Source: Streptacidiphilus albus JL83 (GTDB lineage: Bacteria; Actinomycetota; Actinomycetes; Streptomycetales; Streptomycetaceae). From it: a DNA stretch of 64,000 bases. Of this stretch, positions 25,452-34,093 are shown piece by piece. The stretch is taken from the NCBI RefSeq assembly GCF_000744705.1, contig NZ_JQML01000001.1, forward strand, positions 8,380,017-8,444,016, in the 5' to 3' direction. The first letter of the stretch is position 1. Each line of letters opens with the position of its first letter. The notes beneath the pieces are model-generated. The model did not search any database and was not told the DNA's origin. It saw nothing but the letters and a program-made list of their open reading frames with translations. A program made the position numbers and the translations under genes.

Positions 25452-26113
25452 TGGCCTGGAACCGCGAACAGATGGCGGCCAGGGCCGCCCGTGAGCTCAC
25501 CGACGGCTCCTACGTCAACCTCGGCATCGGACTGCCCACGCTGGTGCCGAGCTTCCTGCCCGAGGGCGTGGACGTGGTGCTCCAGTCCGAGAACGGCCTC
25601 CTCGGCGTCGGCCCCTACCCCTACCCGGACGAGGTCGACCCGGACCTGGTCAACGCCGGCAAGGAGACCGTCACCGTCCTGCCCGGCGCGTCGTTCTTCG
25701 ACTCGGCGCTCTCCTTCGGCATGATCCGAGGCGGGCACATCGACGCCGCGATCCTCGGCGCCATGCAGGTCAGCGCCGAGGGGGACCTGGCCAACTGGAT
25801 GATCCCCGGCAAGATGGTGAAGGGGATGGGCGGGGCGATGGACCTGGTCCACGGGGCGCGCCGGGTCATCGTGCTGATGGAGCACAACGCCAAGGACGGC
25901 AGCCCCAAGCTGCTGGAGTCCTGCACCCTGCCGCTCACCGGCCGCCGCTGCGTCCACCGGGTGATCACCGACCTGGGCGTCCTGGACGTGACCGACGCGG
26001 GGCTGGTGCTGGTCGAGACCGCCCCCGGCGTCACCGCCGAGGAGATCGCCGCCCGCACCGCCGCCCCGGTGCGCCTCGCCCTCGCCCTCGCCCCGGAAGG
26101 GAGCGCGGCATGA
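25451..26113 (+). CDS. pcaJ: 3-oxoadipate CoA-transferase, beta subunit
   Basis: 220 residues. The catalytic glutamate is in [12 protein letters not shown] (SENG motif), which forms the CoA thioester. [10 protein letters not shown] and the C-terminal [15 protein letters not shown] are family-typical. It is the partner of PcaI. The ATG at 25451 shares a base with the pcaI stop (TGATG), and the stop overlaps pcaH in ATGA, so the genes are translationally coupled. Confidence 0.92.
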   Translation: MAWNREQMAARAARELTDGSYVNLGIGLPTLVPSFLPEGVDVVLQSENGLLGVGPYPYPDEVDPDLVNAGKETVTVLPGASFFDSALSFGMIRGGHIDAAILGAMQVSAEGDLANWMIPGKMVKGMGGAMDLVHGARRVIVLMEHNAKDGSPKLLESCTLPLTGRRCVHRVITDLGVLDVTDAGLVLVETAPGVTAEEIAARTAAPVRLALALAPEGSAA

Positions 26114-26859
26114 CCACCGTCCCCACCCAGGCCGACATCGACCTGGAGATCCAGCAGTACGCCGACCTCGCCGTCCCCGGGCAGGTCCACCCCGACCGGG
26201 GCTACCCCCCGTACCGCAGCAGCGTGCTGCGCCACCCCCGGCAGCCGCTGGTGGTGGTCGCCGACCCGGACGCGGTCGAGCTCTCCGGGCCGGTCTTCGG
26301 CGCCACCGACATCACCGACACCGACGCCGACCTGACGGTCCAGCACACCGGCGAACCGCTGGGGGAGCGGATCACCGTCAGCGGCCGGGTGCTCGACCGG
26401 GCCGGCCGGCCGGTGCGCGGCCAGCTGGTCGAGATCTGGCAGGCCAACGCCTCCGGACGCTACGCCCACCTGCGCGACCAGCACCCCGCGCCGCTGGACC
26501 CCAACTTCACCGGCGTCGGCCGCTGCCTCACCGACGACCGGGGCGGCTACCGGTTCACCACCGTCAAGCCCGGCCCCTACCCGTGGCGCAACCACGACAA
26601 CGCCTGGCGTCCCGCCCACATCCACTTCTCGCTGTTCGGGACCTCCTTCACCCAGCGGCTGGTCACCCAGATGTACTTCCCCGGCGACCCGCTGTTCCGG
26701 TACGACCCCATCCTCCAGTCCGTCACCGACGGCGCGGCGCGCGAGCGCCTGGTCGCCGAGTACCGGCACGAGCTGTCCGCGCCCGAGTTCTCGCTCGGCT
26801 ACCACTGGGACATCGTCCTCGACGGGCCCGCCGCGACCTGGACGGAGGACGGGGAATGA
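26110..26859 (+). CDS. pcaH: Protocatechuate 3,4-dioxygenase, beta subunit
   Basis: 249 residues. The non-haem Fe(III) ligands are recognisable: Tyr in [10 protein letters not shown], Tyr in KPGPYPWRN, and the two His of [11 protein letters not shown]. It carries out intradiol ring cleavage of protocatechuate to 3-carboxy-cis,cis-muconate together with PcaG. The N-terminal [10 protein letters not shown] region is typical of beta subunits. It starts in a 4-bp overlap with pcaJ and ends in a 4-bp overlap with pcaG. Confidence 0.95.
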   Translation: MTTVPTQADIDLEIQQYADLAVPGQVHPDRGYPPYRSSVLRHPRQPLVVVADPDAVELSGPVFGATDITDTDADLTVQHTGEPLGERITVSGRVLDRAGRPVRGQLVEIWQANASGRYAHLRDQHPAPLDPNFTGVGRCLTDDRGGYRFTTVKPGPYPWRNHDNAWRPAHIHFSLFGTSFTQRLVTQMYFPGDPLFRYDPILQSVTDGAARERLVAEYRHELSAPEFSLGYHWDIVLDGPAATWTEDGE

Positions 26860-27425
26860 CCGACCGTCAGTTGCTGCCCGCCACCGCCTCGCAGACCGTG
26901 GGCCCCTTCTACGGCTACGCCCTGCCGTTCACCGGCGGCGGCGAGATGGCCCCCGCCGGGCACCCGGACACGGTGACCTTCCACGGCCGGGTCCACGACG
27001 GCGAGGGCCGGCCGGTCCCGGACGCGCTGCTGGAGTTCTGGCAGGCCGCCCCGGACAACTCCCGTGCCGGAGCCCCCGGTTCGCTGCGCCGCGACCCGAC
27101 CACCGGCGCCGTCCTGGGCCGTCACGGCGTCGACTTCACCGCCTTCGGCCGGGTCGCCACCGACGCCGACGGCCACTGGTCCGTGCGCACCCTGCCGCCG
27201 CCCGCCGAGGCCCCCTACCTGGCGGTCTGCCTCTTCGCCCGGGGGCTGCTGCACCACCTCTTCACCCGGGCCTACCTGCCCGGGCACCGCGATCCGCTGC
27301 TGGACTCGCTGCCCGCCGGGCGGAGCGCGACCCTGGTCGCCATCGAGGAGCGCGAGCGGGTCCTCCGCTTCGACATCCGCCTCCAGGGTGCGGAGGAGAC
27401 GGTGTTCCTTGACTTCGCCCACTGA
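26856..27425 (+). CDS. pcaG: Protocatechuate 3,4-dioxygenase, alpha subunit
   Basis: 189 residues starting [23 protein letters not shown], the usual alpha-subunit opening (TPSQTVGPF). It has the intradiol fold, with LLEFWQAAPDN and FGRVATDADGHW, but lacks the His-x-His iron site of the beta subunit, as expected for alpha. It completes the dioxygenase core. Its final codons and stop codon are duplicated in tandem just downstream (three copies of a 15-bp unit). Confidence 0.94.
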   Translation: MTDRQLLPATASQTVGPFYGYALPFTGGGEMAPAGHPDTVTFHGRVHDGEGRPVPDALLEFWQAAPDNSRAGAPGSLRRDPTTGAVLGRHGVDFTAFGRVATDADGHWSVRTLPPPAEAPYLAVCLFARGLLHHLFTRAYLPGHRDPLLDSLPAGRSATLVAIEERERVLRFDIRLQGAEETVFLDFAH

Positions 27426-28874
27426 CACTTCGCCCACTGACACTTCGCCCACTGAGGCTTCGCCGAGCGGGACTTCGCCCGGCGAGCCCACCGCCGCCGA
27501 CGGCTACGACGTCGGGCTGCTCTCCCCGGTCCGGGCGGGCAGCCCGGCCGAGTCGGCGACCGGCGACACCGCCTTCCTCCAGGCCATGCTGGATGCCGAG
27601 GCCGCGCTGACCCGGGCCCTGGCCGGGCTCGGGCACGCCCCGGCCGCCGCCGCGCGCGCGGTCACCGACGCCGCCCGGGCCGAGCGCTTCGACGTCCGCG
27701 ACCTGGCGCTGCGCGCCCGGGCCGGCGGCAACCCGGTGATCCCGCTGGTCGCCGACCTCACCGCCGCCGTGGCGCCGGCCGCCCGGCCGTGGGTGCACCC
27801 GGGCGCGACCAGCCAGGACATCCTGGACACCGCGGCGATGCTGGTCGCCCGCCGGACGCTGCGGCACCTGCTGGAGGACCTCGACCGCACCGCCGCCGCC
27901 CTGGCCCGGCTCGCCGCCGAGCACCGGAGCAGCGCCATGCCCGGCCGGACCCTGACCCAGCACGCGGTGCCCACCACCTTCGGCCTGAAGGCGGCCGGCT
28001 GGCGCAGCCTGGTCCTCGACGCCCGTGACCGGCTGGCCGTGGTCCGTGACCGGCTGCCCGCCCAACTCGGCGGCGCCGCCGGGACGTTGGCCGCCTTCCA
28101 GGAACGCGGCTTCCTGGGACCCGGCCCGGACGGGGGAGGAGCGGCCCTGGTCGAGGCGTACGCCGCCGAGACCGGGCTGGCCGCGCCCGCCCTGCCCTGG
28201 CATGTGCTGCGCACCCCGGTCGCCGAGCTGGGCTGCGCGCTGGCCCTCACCGGCGGCGCGCTCGGCAAGCTCGCCGCCGACGTGCTGCTGCTGGCCCGCA
28301 CCGAGACCCGGGAGCTGGCCGAGGGCGCCGGCGGCGGCTCCTCGGCCATGCCGCACAAGGCCAACCCGGTGCGGGCCACGCTGATCGCCGCCACCGCCCG
28401 GCAACTCCCGTCCCTGGCTGCCACCCTGCTCGGCTCGATGACCGCCGAGGACGAGCGCCCGGCCGGGGCCTGGCACGCCGAGTGGCAGTCCCTGCGCGAG
28501 GCCCTCCGGCTGACCGGCGGCGCCGCCCGCGAGGCGGCCCGGCTCGCCGAGGGGCTGCGGGTGTTCCCCGAACGGATGCGGACCGACCTGGAGCTGACGG
28601 ACGGCCTGATCGTCTCCGAGCGGCTGTCCGTGGCCCTGGCGGCGGCGCCGGGCGCGGCCGGGGGCGGGCGGCGGCCGAGCAGGCCGCCCGCGCGCTCGGC
28701 CGGGACGGCGTCCCGTTGCGGCAGAGCCTGTCGCTCGCATCGGAGTTGACCGAGGCTCAACTCGACCTGCTGCTCGACCCGGACGGCTACCTCGGCGCCG
28801 CCGCCGCCCTGACCGACCGGGCCCTGCTCCGGACCGCCGCCGTCGCCGACCCCAGCCCCGAGGACGCCCCGTGA
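27409..28874 (+). CDS. pcaB: 3-carboxy-cis,cis-muconate cycloisomerase, interrupted by a frameshift
   Basis: The fumarase/aspartase-superfamily signature GSSAMPHKANPV and VHPGATSQDILDTA identify PcaB. It converts 3-carboxymuconate to gamma-carboxymuconolactone. The frame is intact to about 28650 (LIVSERLSVALAA), then would run off in an unrelated Pro/Arg sequence to a stop at 28749. The true C-terminus (RQSLSLASELTEAQ, then LDLLLDPDGYLGAA) lies in the -1 frame and ends at 28872-28874, exactly where GTGA couples to the next gene. So one base is missing in the G-rich run around 28651-28670, either a real mutation or a sequencing error. The likely start is TTG 27409, with GGAGGAG about 10 nt upstream. 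The first 25 residues come from a 15-bp repeat (TSPTD units). Confidence 0.8.
27411..27455 (+). repeat. 15-bp tandem repeat at the pcaG/pcaB junction
   Basis: Three copies of a 15-bp unit (CACTTCGCCCACTGA type) start at 27411, 27426 and 27441, followed by a diverged fourth. In the pcaG frame every copy carries the pcaG ending Phe-Ala-His-stop. In the pcaB frame they encode TSPTD repeats. Confidence 0.88.
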
Positions 28875-30061
28875 CCAGCACCGCGCCGAACCTCCCGCAC
28901 TACCGCACCGACGGGCCGCCGACCGCCCCGCCGCTGCTGCTCGGCCCCTCGCTGGGCACCTCCACCGCCGTCTGGGACACCCTGGTCCCCGCGTTGGCGC
29001 GCAGCCGCCGGGTCGTCCGCTGGGACCTCCCCGGCCACGGCGGCACCCCCGTGTCGGTGCTGCCGGACGCCGCGCCGGGCGCGACCACCGTCGCCGACCT
29101 CGGTCGGCTGGTGCTGGCCCTCGCCGACGAACTCGGCCTGACGGCCTTCGACTACGCGGGGGTGTCCCTCGGCGGGGCCGTCGGCAGCTGGCTCGCCGTG
29201 CACCACCCCGAGCGGATCGCCTCGCTCGCCGTGGTCTGCTCCTCCGCCCGCTTCGGCGAGCCCAGCGGCTGGCAGGAGCGCGCCGCACTGGTCCGCGCCG
29301 AGGGCACCGCCCCGGTGGTCGCGACCTCCCCGGCCCGCTGGTTCACCCCGGCCTTCCTCGGCTCCGCCACCGCCGGTCGGCTGGTGGACGAGCTGCGCGC
29401 GGTCGACCCGGCCGGGTACGCCGCCTGCTGCGACGCCCTGGCCGGCTTCGACCTCCGCGCCGAGCTGCACCGGATCACCGCGCCCACCCTGGTGGTCGGC
29501 GGACGCGAGGACCCGGCCACGCCGGTCGCCCACGCCCGCGAGCTGGTCGACGGGATCCCCGGCGCGAGCCTGGTGGAGCTGGCCGCCGCCGCCCACCTCG
29601 CCCCGGCCGAGCAGCCGCAGGCCGTACTGGCCGCGCTGCAGGGGCACCTGGGTGAGCACGACCGCAGCCGGGAGGAGGGCACCGCCGTCCGCCGCGCCGT
29701 CCTCGGGGACGCCCATGTCGACCGCGCCGCCGCCCGGACCACCGACTTCACCGCCGACTTCCAGGACTTCATCACCCGCTACGCCTGGGGCGGCATCTGG
29801 ACCCGCCCGGGCCTGGACCGGCGCACCCGCAGCTGCATCACCCTGACCGCCCTGGTCGCCCACGGCCACCTCGACGAGCTCGCCATGCACGTCCGGGCCG
29901 CCCTCACCAACGGGCTCAGCCGCGAGGAGATCAAGGAGGTGCTGCTGCAGAGCGCCGTCTACTGCGGCGTCCCCGCGGCCAACTCCGCCTTCGGCGTGGC
30001 GCAGCGGGTGCTGGACGAGATCGACGCCGCCGCTGCGACCGCCCCCGCCGACCCCTCCTGA
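28871..30061 (+). CDS. pcaL: PcaL: fused 3-oxoadipate enol-lactone hydrolase and 4-carboxymuconolactone decarboxylase
   Basis: 396 residues in two domains. Residues 1-260 are an alpha/beta hydrolase (PcaD) with nucleophile elbow YAGVSLGGAVG, acid GGREDPATP and His in AAHLAPAEQP. Residues 270-390 are an AhpD-like decarboxylase (PcaC) with YAWGGIWTRPGLDRRTRS, HGHLDELAMHV and LLQSAVYCGVPAAN. The fusion carries out both steps from gamma-carboxymuconolactone to 3-oxoadipate and is known from actinobacteria. GTG 28871 overlaps the restored pcaB stop by 4 bp (GTGA). The stop codon region is repeated four times in a 13-bp unit. Confidence 0.94.
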   Translation: MTSTAPNLPHYRTDGPPTAPPLLLGPSLGTSTAVWDTLVPALARSRRVVRWDLPGHGGTPVSVLPDAAPGATTVADLGRLVLALADELGLTAFDYAGVSLGGAVGSWLAVHHPERIASLAVVCSSARFGEPSGWQERAALVRAEGTAPVVATSPARWFTPAFLGSATAGRLVDELRAVDPAGYAACCDALAGFDLRAELHRITAPTLVVGGREDPATPVAHARELVDGIPGASLVELAAAAHLAPAEQPQAVLAALQGHLGEHDRSREEGTAVRRAVLGDAHVDRAAARTTDFTADFQDFITRYAWGGIWTRPGLDRRTRSCITLTALVAHGHLDELAMHVRAALTNGLSREEIKEVLLQSAVYCGVPAANSAFGVAQRVLDEIDAAAATAPADPS

Positions 30062-30104
30062 GGAGCCCTCCTGAGGAGCCCTCCTGACGAGCCCTTCTGA
30101 CGAG
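30053..30104 (+). repeat. 13-bp tandem repeat at the pcaL/pobA junction
   Basis: Four copies of CCCTCCTGAGGAG (the last two read CTGACGAG) start at 30053, 30066, 30079 and 30092. The first contains the pcaL stop; each copy carries TGA. The array occupies nearly the whole 61-bp gap to pobA. Confidence 0.88.
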
Positions 30105-30122
30105 CCCCGAAAGGCCACCACC

Positions 30123-31310
30123 ATGCGTACCACCGTCGGCATCATCGGCGCGGGCCCGGCCGGGCTGCTGCTCTCCCACCTGCTGCACCGCCAGGGCGTG
30201 GACAACGTCGTCGTCGAGTCGCGCAGCCGCGACTACGTCTCGCGCCGGCAGCGCGCCGGAATCCTCGAACAGGGCACCGTCGACATCCTCCGCGCCACCG
30301 GCGCCTCCGACCGGATGGACCGCGAGGGCCTGCCGCACGAGGGCATCGAGCTGCGCTTCGACCGTGCCCGCCACCGGATCGACTTCCCCTCGCTCACCGG
30401 TGGCCGGGCGGTGATGGTCTACGCCCAGACCGAGGTGGTCAAGGACCTGATAGCACTGCGCGAGGCAGCCGGCGACACGGTCCTGTTCGAGGCCGAGGTC
30501 ACCGCGATCACCGGCACCGAGGCCGGCGACCGGGGCGGTCGGCCGCAGATCCACTACCGGCAGCAGGGTGTCGAGCAGGTCCTCGACTGCGACCTCGTGG
30601 TGGCCTGCGACGGCTTCCACGGCATCGGCCGACGCACGGTGCCGGCCGAGGCGCTGCACACCACCGAGCGCAGCTACCCCTTCGCCTGGCTCGGCATCCT
30701 CGCCGACGTCCCGCCCTCCTGCGAGGAGCTGGTCTACGCCCACCACGAGCGCGGCTTCGCCCTGCACAGCATGCGTTCCCCCCAGGTCAGCCGGCTCTAC
30801 CTGCAGGTCGACCCGGACGACAGCATCGACAACTGGTCCGACGAGCGGATCTGGGACGAGCTGGACGTCCGCTTCGCCACCGACGACGGCTGGACCCTGC
30901 GACGCGGGCCGATCACCGAGAAGAGCGTCACCCCGATGCGCAGCTTCGTGGCCGAACCCATGCGCCACGGACGGCTGTTCCTGGCCGGGGACGCCGCCCA
31001 CATCGTCCCGCCCACCGGGGCGAAGGGGCTCAACCTCGCCGTCGCCGACGTCACCCTGCTCGCCACCGCGCTCACCCGGTGGCGGCACCAGGGCGACGAG
31101 AGCCTGCTCGACGGCTACTCGGAGACCGCGCTGCGCCGGGTCTGGCGGGCCGAGCACTTCTCCTGGACGATGACCACGCTGCTCCACAGCGACCCGGGCG
31201 AGGACGAGTTCGACCGTCGGCTGCGGTTCTCGCACCTCCGCTACCTGACCTCCTCGGCGGCCGGAGCCACCACCGTCGCCGAGAACTACGTCGGACTTCC
31301 GTTCGAATAA
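30123..31310 (+). CDS. pobA: 4-hydroxybenzoate 3-monooxygenase
   Basis: 395 residues, the standard PobA length. VGIIGAGPAGLLLSHLL is the FAD-binding fold, RQRAGILEQGTVD is characteristic of PobA, and GDAAHIVPPTGAKGLNLAVAD is the second FAD motif. It hydroxylates 4-hydroxybenzoate to protocatechuate using NAD(P)H and O2, feeding the upstream dioxygenase. ATG 30123 follows GAAAGG. It is probably the last pathway gene of the operon. Confidence 0.95.
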   Translation: MRTTVGIIGAGPAGLLLSHLLHRQGVDNVVVESRSRDYVSRRQRAGILEQGTVDILRATGASDRMDREGLPHEGIELRFDRARHRIDFPSLTGGRAVMVYAQTEVVKDLIALREAAGDTVLFEAEVTAITGTEAGDRGGRPQIHYRQQGVEQVLDCDLVVACDGFHGIGRRTVPAEALHTTERSYPFAWLGILADVPPSCEELVYAHHERGFALHSMRSPQVSRLYLQVDPDDSIDNWSDERIWDELDVRFATDDGWTLRRGPITEKSVTPMRSFVAEPMRHGRLFLAGDAAHIVPPTGAKGLNLAVADVTLLATALTRWRHQGDESLLDGYSETALRRVWRAEHFSWTMTTLLHSDPGEDEFDRRLRFSHLRYLTSSAAGATTVAENYVGLPFE

Positions 31311-31351
31311 CCAGGGGCGGTCCGGGCGGCGGCGGGCATAGCATCGTGATC

Positions 31352-32224
31352 ATGCCCGCGCCGATGAACCAGCTGTCCGCCGCCGATGCCGAGCGCTACC
31401 TGATACGCCTCGGGCTGCCGGTCCAGGGTCCGCCCTCGGTGGCCGGACTGCGGGCCCTCCACGCCGCACATGTCGAGCGGGTGCCCTACGAGACGCTGGA
31501 GATCCACCTCGGCCGCCCGACCACGGTCGACCCGCTGGAGTCGGCGGCACGGGTGCTGCGCGGGCGCGGGGGCTACTGCTTCCATCTCAACGGCGCCTTC
31601 TCGGCGCTGCTGCGCCGCCTCGGCTACGACGTCACCTGGCACCGGGGCGGAGTGCACGGTTCCCCGTCGGAGCCCGCCCCGGGCGCGGTGGCGACGCACC
31701 TGGTGCTCACCGTGGTCTGCGAGGGCAGCCGGTGGCTGGTGGACGTGGGGCTCGGCGACGGTCCGCTCGAACCGCTGCCGCTGCGGACCGGCAGCCACCG
31801 CCAGGGCGACATGGCCTACCGGCTGGGACCCTCGGCCGTGGTGCCGGGCGGCTGGCGTTTCGACCACGACCCCAGCGGCACCTTCCACGGGATGGACTTC
31901 GCCCCCGCGCCCGCCGGCCCGGCCGACTTCGTCGACCAGCACCGTCACCTGTCCACCTCGCCGGAATCGGGCTTCGTCCGCACCCTCTCGGTGCTGCGCC
32001 GGGACGCCCGGGGCGTCGACGAGCTGACCGGCTGCGTCCTCGGCCGGACGACCGGAGCGGCGAGCAGCAAGCGGGAGCTGACCGCGCCGGGGGAGTGGTT
32101 CGCGGTGCTGGAGGGCGTGTTCGGGCTGGACCTGGGGGACACCACCCGGCACCAACGCGAGGCGCTGTGGACGCGGGTGCGGGCGAGCCACGAACAGTGG
32201 CAGGCCGTGCGTCAGTCCGCCTGA
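31352..32224 (+). CDS. nat: Arylamine N-acetyltransferase
   Basis: About 290 residues. The Cys-His-Asp triad is visible: RGRGGYCFHLNGAF (Cys), GAVATHLVLTV (His) and WLVDVGLGDGP (Asp). NATs move acetyl, or in actinobacteria sometimes other acyl groups, from CoA to aromatic amines and hydrazines. A GTG two codons earlier (31346) is a possible alternative; a -10-like TAGCAT just before it suggests a leaderless transcript. It lies at the end of the aromatic-degradation block and overlaps the convergent IclR gene by 13 bp, so it may serve detoxification of aromatic amines. Confidence 0.9.
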   Translation: MPAPMNQLSAADAERYLIRLGLPVQGPPSVAGLRALHAAHVERVPYETLEIHLGRPTTVDPLESAARVLRGRGGYCFHLNGAFSALLRRLGYDVTWHRGGVHGSPSEPAPGAVATHLVLTVVCEGSRWLVDVGLGDGPLEPLPLRTGSHRQGDMAYRLGPSAVVPGGWRFDHDPSGTFHGMDFAPAPAGPADFVDQHRHLSTSPESGFVRTLSVLRRDARGVDELTGCVLGRTTGAASSKRELTAPGEWFAVLEGVFGLDLGDTTRHQREALWTRVRASHEQWQAVRQSA

Positions 32225-33939
32225 CCGTCGCCGAAGCCGTTCGCGTCGCCTCCGTTCGCGTCGCCTCCGCTCGCGTCGCCTCCGCCGATGACGGCGAGGT
32301 CCGCCTCGATGCGGTCGGCGGCGGCCCGCAGCGCGGGCAGCAGCGCCTCCCGGGTCGCCTCGACGCTGCCGGAGCCGGCGTGGGTGGAGACGTTGACGGC
32401 GGCCACGACCCGGCCCCGCCGGTCGCGGACGGGGACCGCGAGGGAGCGCAGTCCCTCCTCCAACTCCTGGTCCACCAGGGCGAATCCCTCGCTCGCGACG
32501 CCGTCCAGCAGCGCGTCGAGCTGCTGCGGCGAGCTGACGGTGCGCCGGGTCGGCGCGTTCCGGCCGAACCCGTGCAGTCGGCCGGCCCGGTCCAGCCGGA
32601 CGGCCCGCTGCTCCGGCGGCAGGGCCGCCAGCAGCACCCGTCCCATCGAGGTGGCGTAGGCCGGGAACCGGGTGCCGACGGTGATGTTGACGCTCATGAT
32701 CCGTACCGTCGCCACCCGGGCGACATAGCGCACATCGTCGCCGTCGAGCACCGCCATCGAGGCCGACTCGTGGACCTGGGAAACCAGTTCGGCCAGGTGC
32801 GGCTGGGCGAGCTCCGGCAGCGTCAGCACCGAGAGCTGCGCATGGCCGAGCTCCAGCACCCGGGGCAGCAGCCGGAAGCAGCGTCCCTCGGTTGCGGCGT
32901 AGCCGAGTTGGACGAGGGTCAGCAGGCTCCGCCGGGCGGTGGCCCGGGACAGGCCGGTGGCCTCGGCGGTCTCGGCCAGGGTGAGGCCGCCGACCCGGGC
33001 GCCCAGTGCGGTCAGCACGGCCAGGCCGCGCGCCAGCGACTGGAGGAACTCCGGCCCCAGCTCGTCCTTCGGACCCAGCGTCAGATCGCTTGCCGGCAGC
33101 GGGCGTTCGGCCGGGGCCGGGGCGGCGGCCAGGGCCGCCTCCATGGCCGCCGCGGTGGCCCGCATCCGGTCCAGGGCCAGCGCGCGGAGGCTGTCCAGGT
33201 CGTGGCGGCTGCTTTGGCTGACCACGCTCAGCGCGCAGACCGTCCGCCCGTCCGGGCCGCGGACCGGGACGGCGAGGGCGAGCAGCCCGGGCTCGATCAG
33301 CTGGTCGTCCACGGCCCAGCCGCGCTCGCGGGCGGCCGCGGTCGCGGCGGCGAACTCCTCCTGGCTCGGCGCCCGACCCCGGGAGCGCGGCGGCAGCGCG
33401 GGGAACCCGGACTCCAGCGGGTCCTGCTGACGGCGCGCCAGCCAGGCCTCGCGGTCGGCCTCGGTCCAGTCGGCGGCGAACAGCGCGCCCGGGGCGCAGC
33501 GCTCCGCCGGGAGCAGGTCGCCCACCCGGAACGACACCGTCATGGTGCGCCGCCGCACGGTCTGGTTGACGAAGCGCACCCCGGTCCGGTCCGGTACGGC
33601 CAGCGAGACCGACTCGTCCAGCTCGTCGGCGAGCGCCCGGGCCGGTCGGCCCAGCAGCGCGGGCAGTCCGCCGGCGGAGAGGTAGGCGTTGCCGAGCGCC
33701 ATCAGCGGCGGGGCGACGGACGGTTCCCGGGGATCGCCGCGCAGGTGGTCCAGCCGTTCGAGGGTGCTGACGATCCGGTCCACGGTCGAGCGGGCCAGCC
33801 CGGTCTCCCGGGCCAGGTCGCTGGCGCGGGCCCGGCCGGAGGGCGTGGCGCCGAGGGCGCGCAGCACCGCGAGGCCCCGTTCCAGCGGGCCGACCGCCGA
33901 CTGCGGCGCGGGCGCGGTGACCGCGGACTCCGGCGGCAT
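32212..33939 (-). CDS. Double IclR-family regulator (two complete IclR units)
   Basis: 575 residues, about twice an IclR protein. Unit 1: winged helix near residues 35-70 (RASDLARETGLARSTVDRI) and an effector domain to about 265. Unit 2: a second helix-turn-helix near 320-347 (LAETAEATGLSRATARRSLL) and effector domain to about 555. Each unit begins with the same pattern (LERGLAVLRALG and LARGLAVLTALG), so this is an internal duplication, but an older one than the MarR pair. IclR proteins such as PcaR/PobR control pca and pob genes by binding aromatic or beta-ketoadipate ligands. The position at the end of the pca operon makes this the likely pathway regulator. The C-terminus ends in GGDAN repeats encoded by a 15-bp tandem array. 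Confidence 0.88.
   Translation of the reverse strand: MPPESAVTAPAPQSAVGPLERGLAVLRALGATPSGRARASDLARETGLARSTVDRIVSTLERLDHLRGDPREPSVAPPLMALGNAYLSAGGLPALLGRPARALADELDESVSLAVPDRTGVRFVNQTVRRRTMTVSFRVGDLLPAERCAPGALFAADWTEADREAWLARRQQDPLESGFPALPPRSRGRAPSQEEFAAATAAARERGWAVDDQLIEPGLLALAVPVRGPDGRTVCALSVVSQSSRHDLDSLRALALDRMRATAAAMEAALAAAPAPAERPLPASDLTLGPKDELGPEFLQSLARGLAVLTALGARVGGLTLAETAEATGLSRATARRSLLTLVQLGYAATEGRCFRLLPRVLELGHAQLSVLTLPELAQPHLAELVSQVHESASMAVLDGDDVRYVARVATVRIMSVNITVGTRFPAYATSMGRVLLAALPPEQRAVRLDRAGRLHGFGRNAPTRRTVSSPQQLDALLDGVASEGFALVDQELEEGLRSLAVPVRDRRGRVVAAVNVSTHAGSGSVEATREALLPALRAAADRIEADLAVIGGGDASGGDANGGDANGFGDGQAD
32239..32283 (-). repeat. 15-bp tandem repeat in the IclR C-terminus
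   Basis: Three copies of GTTCGCGTCGCCTCC (third with one change) start at 32239, 32254 and 32269. On the minus strand they encode Gly-Gly-Asp-Ala-Asn/Ser repeats shortly before the stop of the double IclR gene. Confidence 0.85.
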
Positions 33940-34039
33940 GGACGGGTCCTCCTCGGGGCTGCTCAGGGTTGCTGCTGGTCGGCAACGTTACCGGGTCCGG
34001 TGGACGGTCCGGAGCGGCCCCTTTCCGCAGTGCACCCGC

Positions 34040-34078
34040 CCGTCCCCGGCCCGCGCACGGGCGGCGGGCCGGGGACGG
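34040..34078 (-). terminator. Strong hairpin after the GT39 gene
   Basis: CCGTCCCCGGCCCGC (34040-34054) and GCGGGCCGGGGACGG (34064-34078) are perfect 15-bp inverted copies. They lie just beyond the stop of the minus-strand glycosyltransferase and upstream of the double IclR start region. Confidence 0.75.
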
Positions 34079-34093
34079 ACGGGTGACCGGGGG

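Noticed and set aside
31079..31351. N-terminal extension of the arylamine N-acetyltransferase
   Set aside because: The frame is open upstream only because it overlaps pobA; family length and alignment fit a start at 31346-31352.
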